Assembly (NCBI GenBank): GCA_021732215.1
Contig: JAKFVL010000008.1
Location: forward strand, 1-64,000
Length of the DNA stretch: 64,000 nt
Source: Hyphomicrobiales bacterium
GTDB lineage: Bacteria; Pseudomonadota; Alphaproteobacteria; Rhizobiales; Xanthobacteraceae
Direction: 5' to 3'
Part shown: positions 63,610 to 64,000 of the stretch, one piece after another
How the letters are laid out: each line of letters begins with the position of its first letter
Position numbering within the stretch: the stretch's first letter is position 1
Made by a program: the position numbers and the translations under genes
The notes under the pieces: generated by a model
Database searches by the model: none
What the model was told of the DNA's origin: nothing
What the model saw: the letters and a program-made list of their open reading frames with translations, nothing else

Positions 63610-64000
63610 TTACGCCATCGTTCGTGTCTTTTCCCTGGGCGCACTCTCGTCCACCGCGGTACGCCCATGCGAGGCCGCAAGAAGTTTGCGAATCTGTGAT
63701 GCCGGTACTGGCTTGCTGAACAGATAGCCCTGCGCTTCCGTCACTGTGCCTTCGGCGCTGATGAGTTCGAGTTGTTCGTTGGTTTCGATGCCTTCGACCA
63801 CCACCGACATGCCAAGGTCCGCGCTCAGCCGCGCAACGCCGCGCAACAGCGTCAGCGGCCGCTCGGTACCGATGCCTTCAAGGAAGGAACGGTCGATCTT
63901 GACCTTCTGCAGCGGAAAATTGTGCAAGTAGCTCAGGCTGGAATAGCCGGTGCCGAAATCGTCGAGCGCGATCCGGATACCGGCGGCGCTGAGCTTGGTC
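63610..64000 (-). CDS. EAL-domain protein, C-terminal part (N-terminus outside window)
   Basis: About 130 visible residues run off the right edge. Motifs of the cyclic-di-GMP phosphodiesterase EAL domain: DDFGTGYSSL (DDFGTG), VKIDRSFLEGIG, VVVEGIET and QGYLFSKPV. The first EAL block lies outside the window. Usually this is the C-terminus of a GGDEF-EAL or sensor protein. It could degrade c-di-GMP. The tail after the EAL domain is short and basic (REKTRTMA). Confidence 0.92.
   Translation of the reverse strand, partial: TKLSAAGIRIALDDFGTGYSSLSYLHNFPLQKVKIDRSFLEGIGTERPLTLLRGVARLSADLGMSVVVEGIETNEQLELISAEGTVTEAQGYLFSKPVPASQIRKLLAASHGRTAVDESAPREKTRTMA

Overview
The window is a high-GC stretch of an alphaproteobacterial chromosome. 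It looks like the Bradyrhizobium / Rhodopseudomonas / Afipia group (Nitrobacteraceae). Protein resemblance supports this: the IleS, LspA, PurD, XseA, HisZ/HisG, GroESL, Pal/CpoB and FtsH sequences all read as that group, and a dehalogenase closely resembles the one I know from Rhodopseudomonas palustris. The many palindromic intergenic repeats are also typical of it. I found no rRNA, tRNA, CRISPR array, insertion sequence or prophage. Most of the window is housekeeping sequence.

Layout. 1-7.3 kb: end of ileS, lspA, a secreted protein, a catalytic/non-catalytic M16 peptidase pair, pgi. 7.3-20.4 kb: arfB, mutL, a small membrane protein, rsmD, a pseudouridine synthase with a very long repeat-rich N-terminus, tadA, a fluoroacetate-dehalogenase-like hydrolase, an acyl-CoA dehydrogenase, purD, xseA, a dienelactone-hydrolase-fold protein without its nucleophile, a DUF2093 protein. 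20.4-26 kb: a minus-strand run read as pmbA, cysQ-like phosphatase, DUF4170 protein, DUF374 acyltransferase, waaA, lpxK (lipid A/Kdo). 26-35 kb: ubiA, rsmE, hisZ-hisG, a polyprenyl-phosphate-type glycosyltransferase with a YdjC-type deacetylase, a DUF2076 protein. 35-49 kb: an L,D-transpeptidase, a CheZ-like protein, an MFS transporter, a lipoprotein, CIRCE-groES-groEL, secreted proteins, a CrtI-like oxidoreductase, an SbmA/BacA-like ABC exporter, an HPP protein, a TorF-like porin. 49-56 kb: a histone-H1-like protein, glcF-glcE-glcD, a TetR regulator, azlC-azlD. 56-64 kb: the end of the Tol-Pal neighbourhood (pal, cpoB, tilS, ftsH, all minus strand), then an N-acyl-amino-acid-synthase-like protein and the C-terminus of an EAL protein.

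The most unusual feature is non-coding. A roughly 165 bp twin-hairpin element occurs at 33147-33311 and 51000-51162, with a structurally similar one at 29577-29730. In the first two cases it makes up essentially the whole spacer between two co-directional genes and runs into coding sequence. At 33 kb the start codon of the downstream gene lies in the loop of hairpin 2. At 51 kb the stop codon of glcE lies in the arm of hairpin 2. At least five other palindromic repeat families fill most of the remaining spacers, including the groES-groEL gap. One reads in frame with ileS at the left edge of the window.
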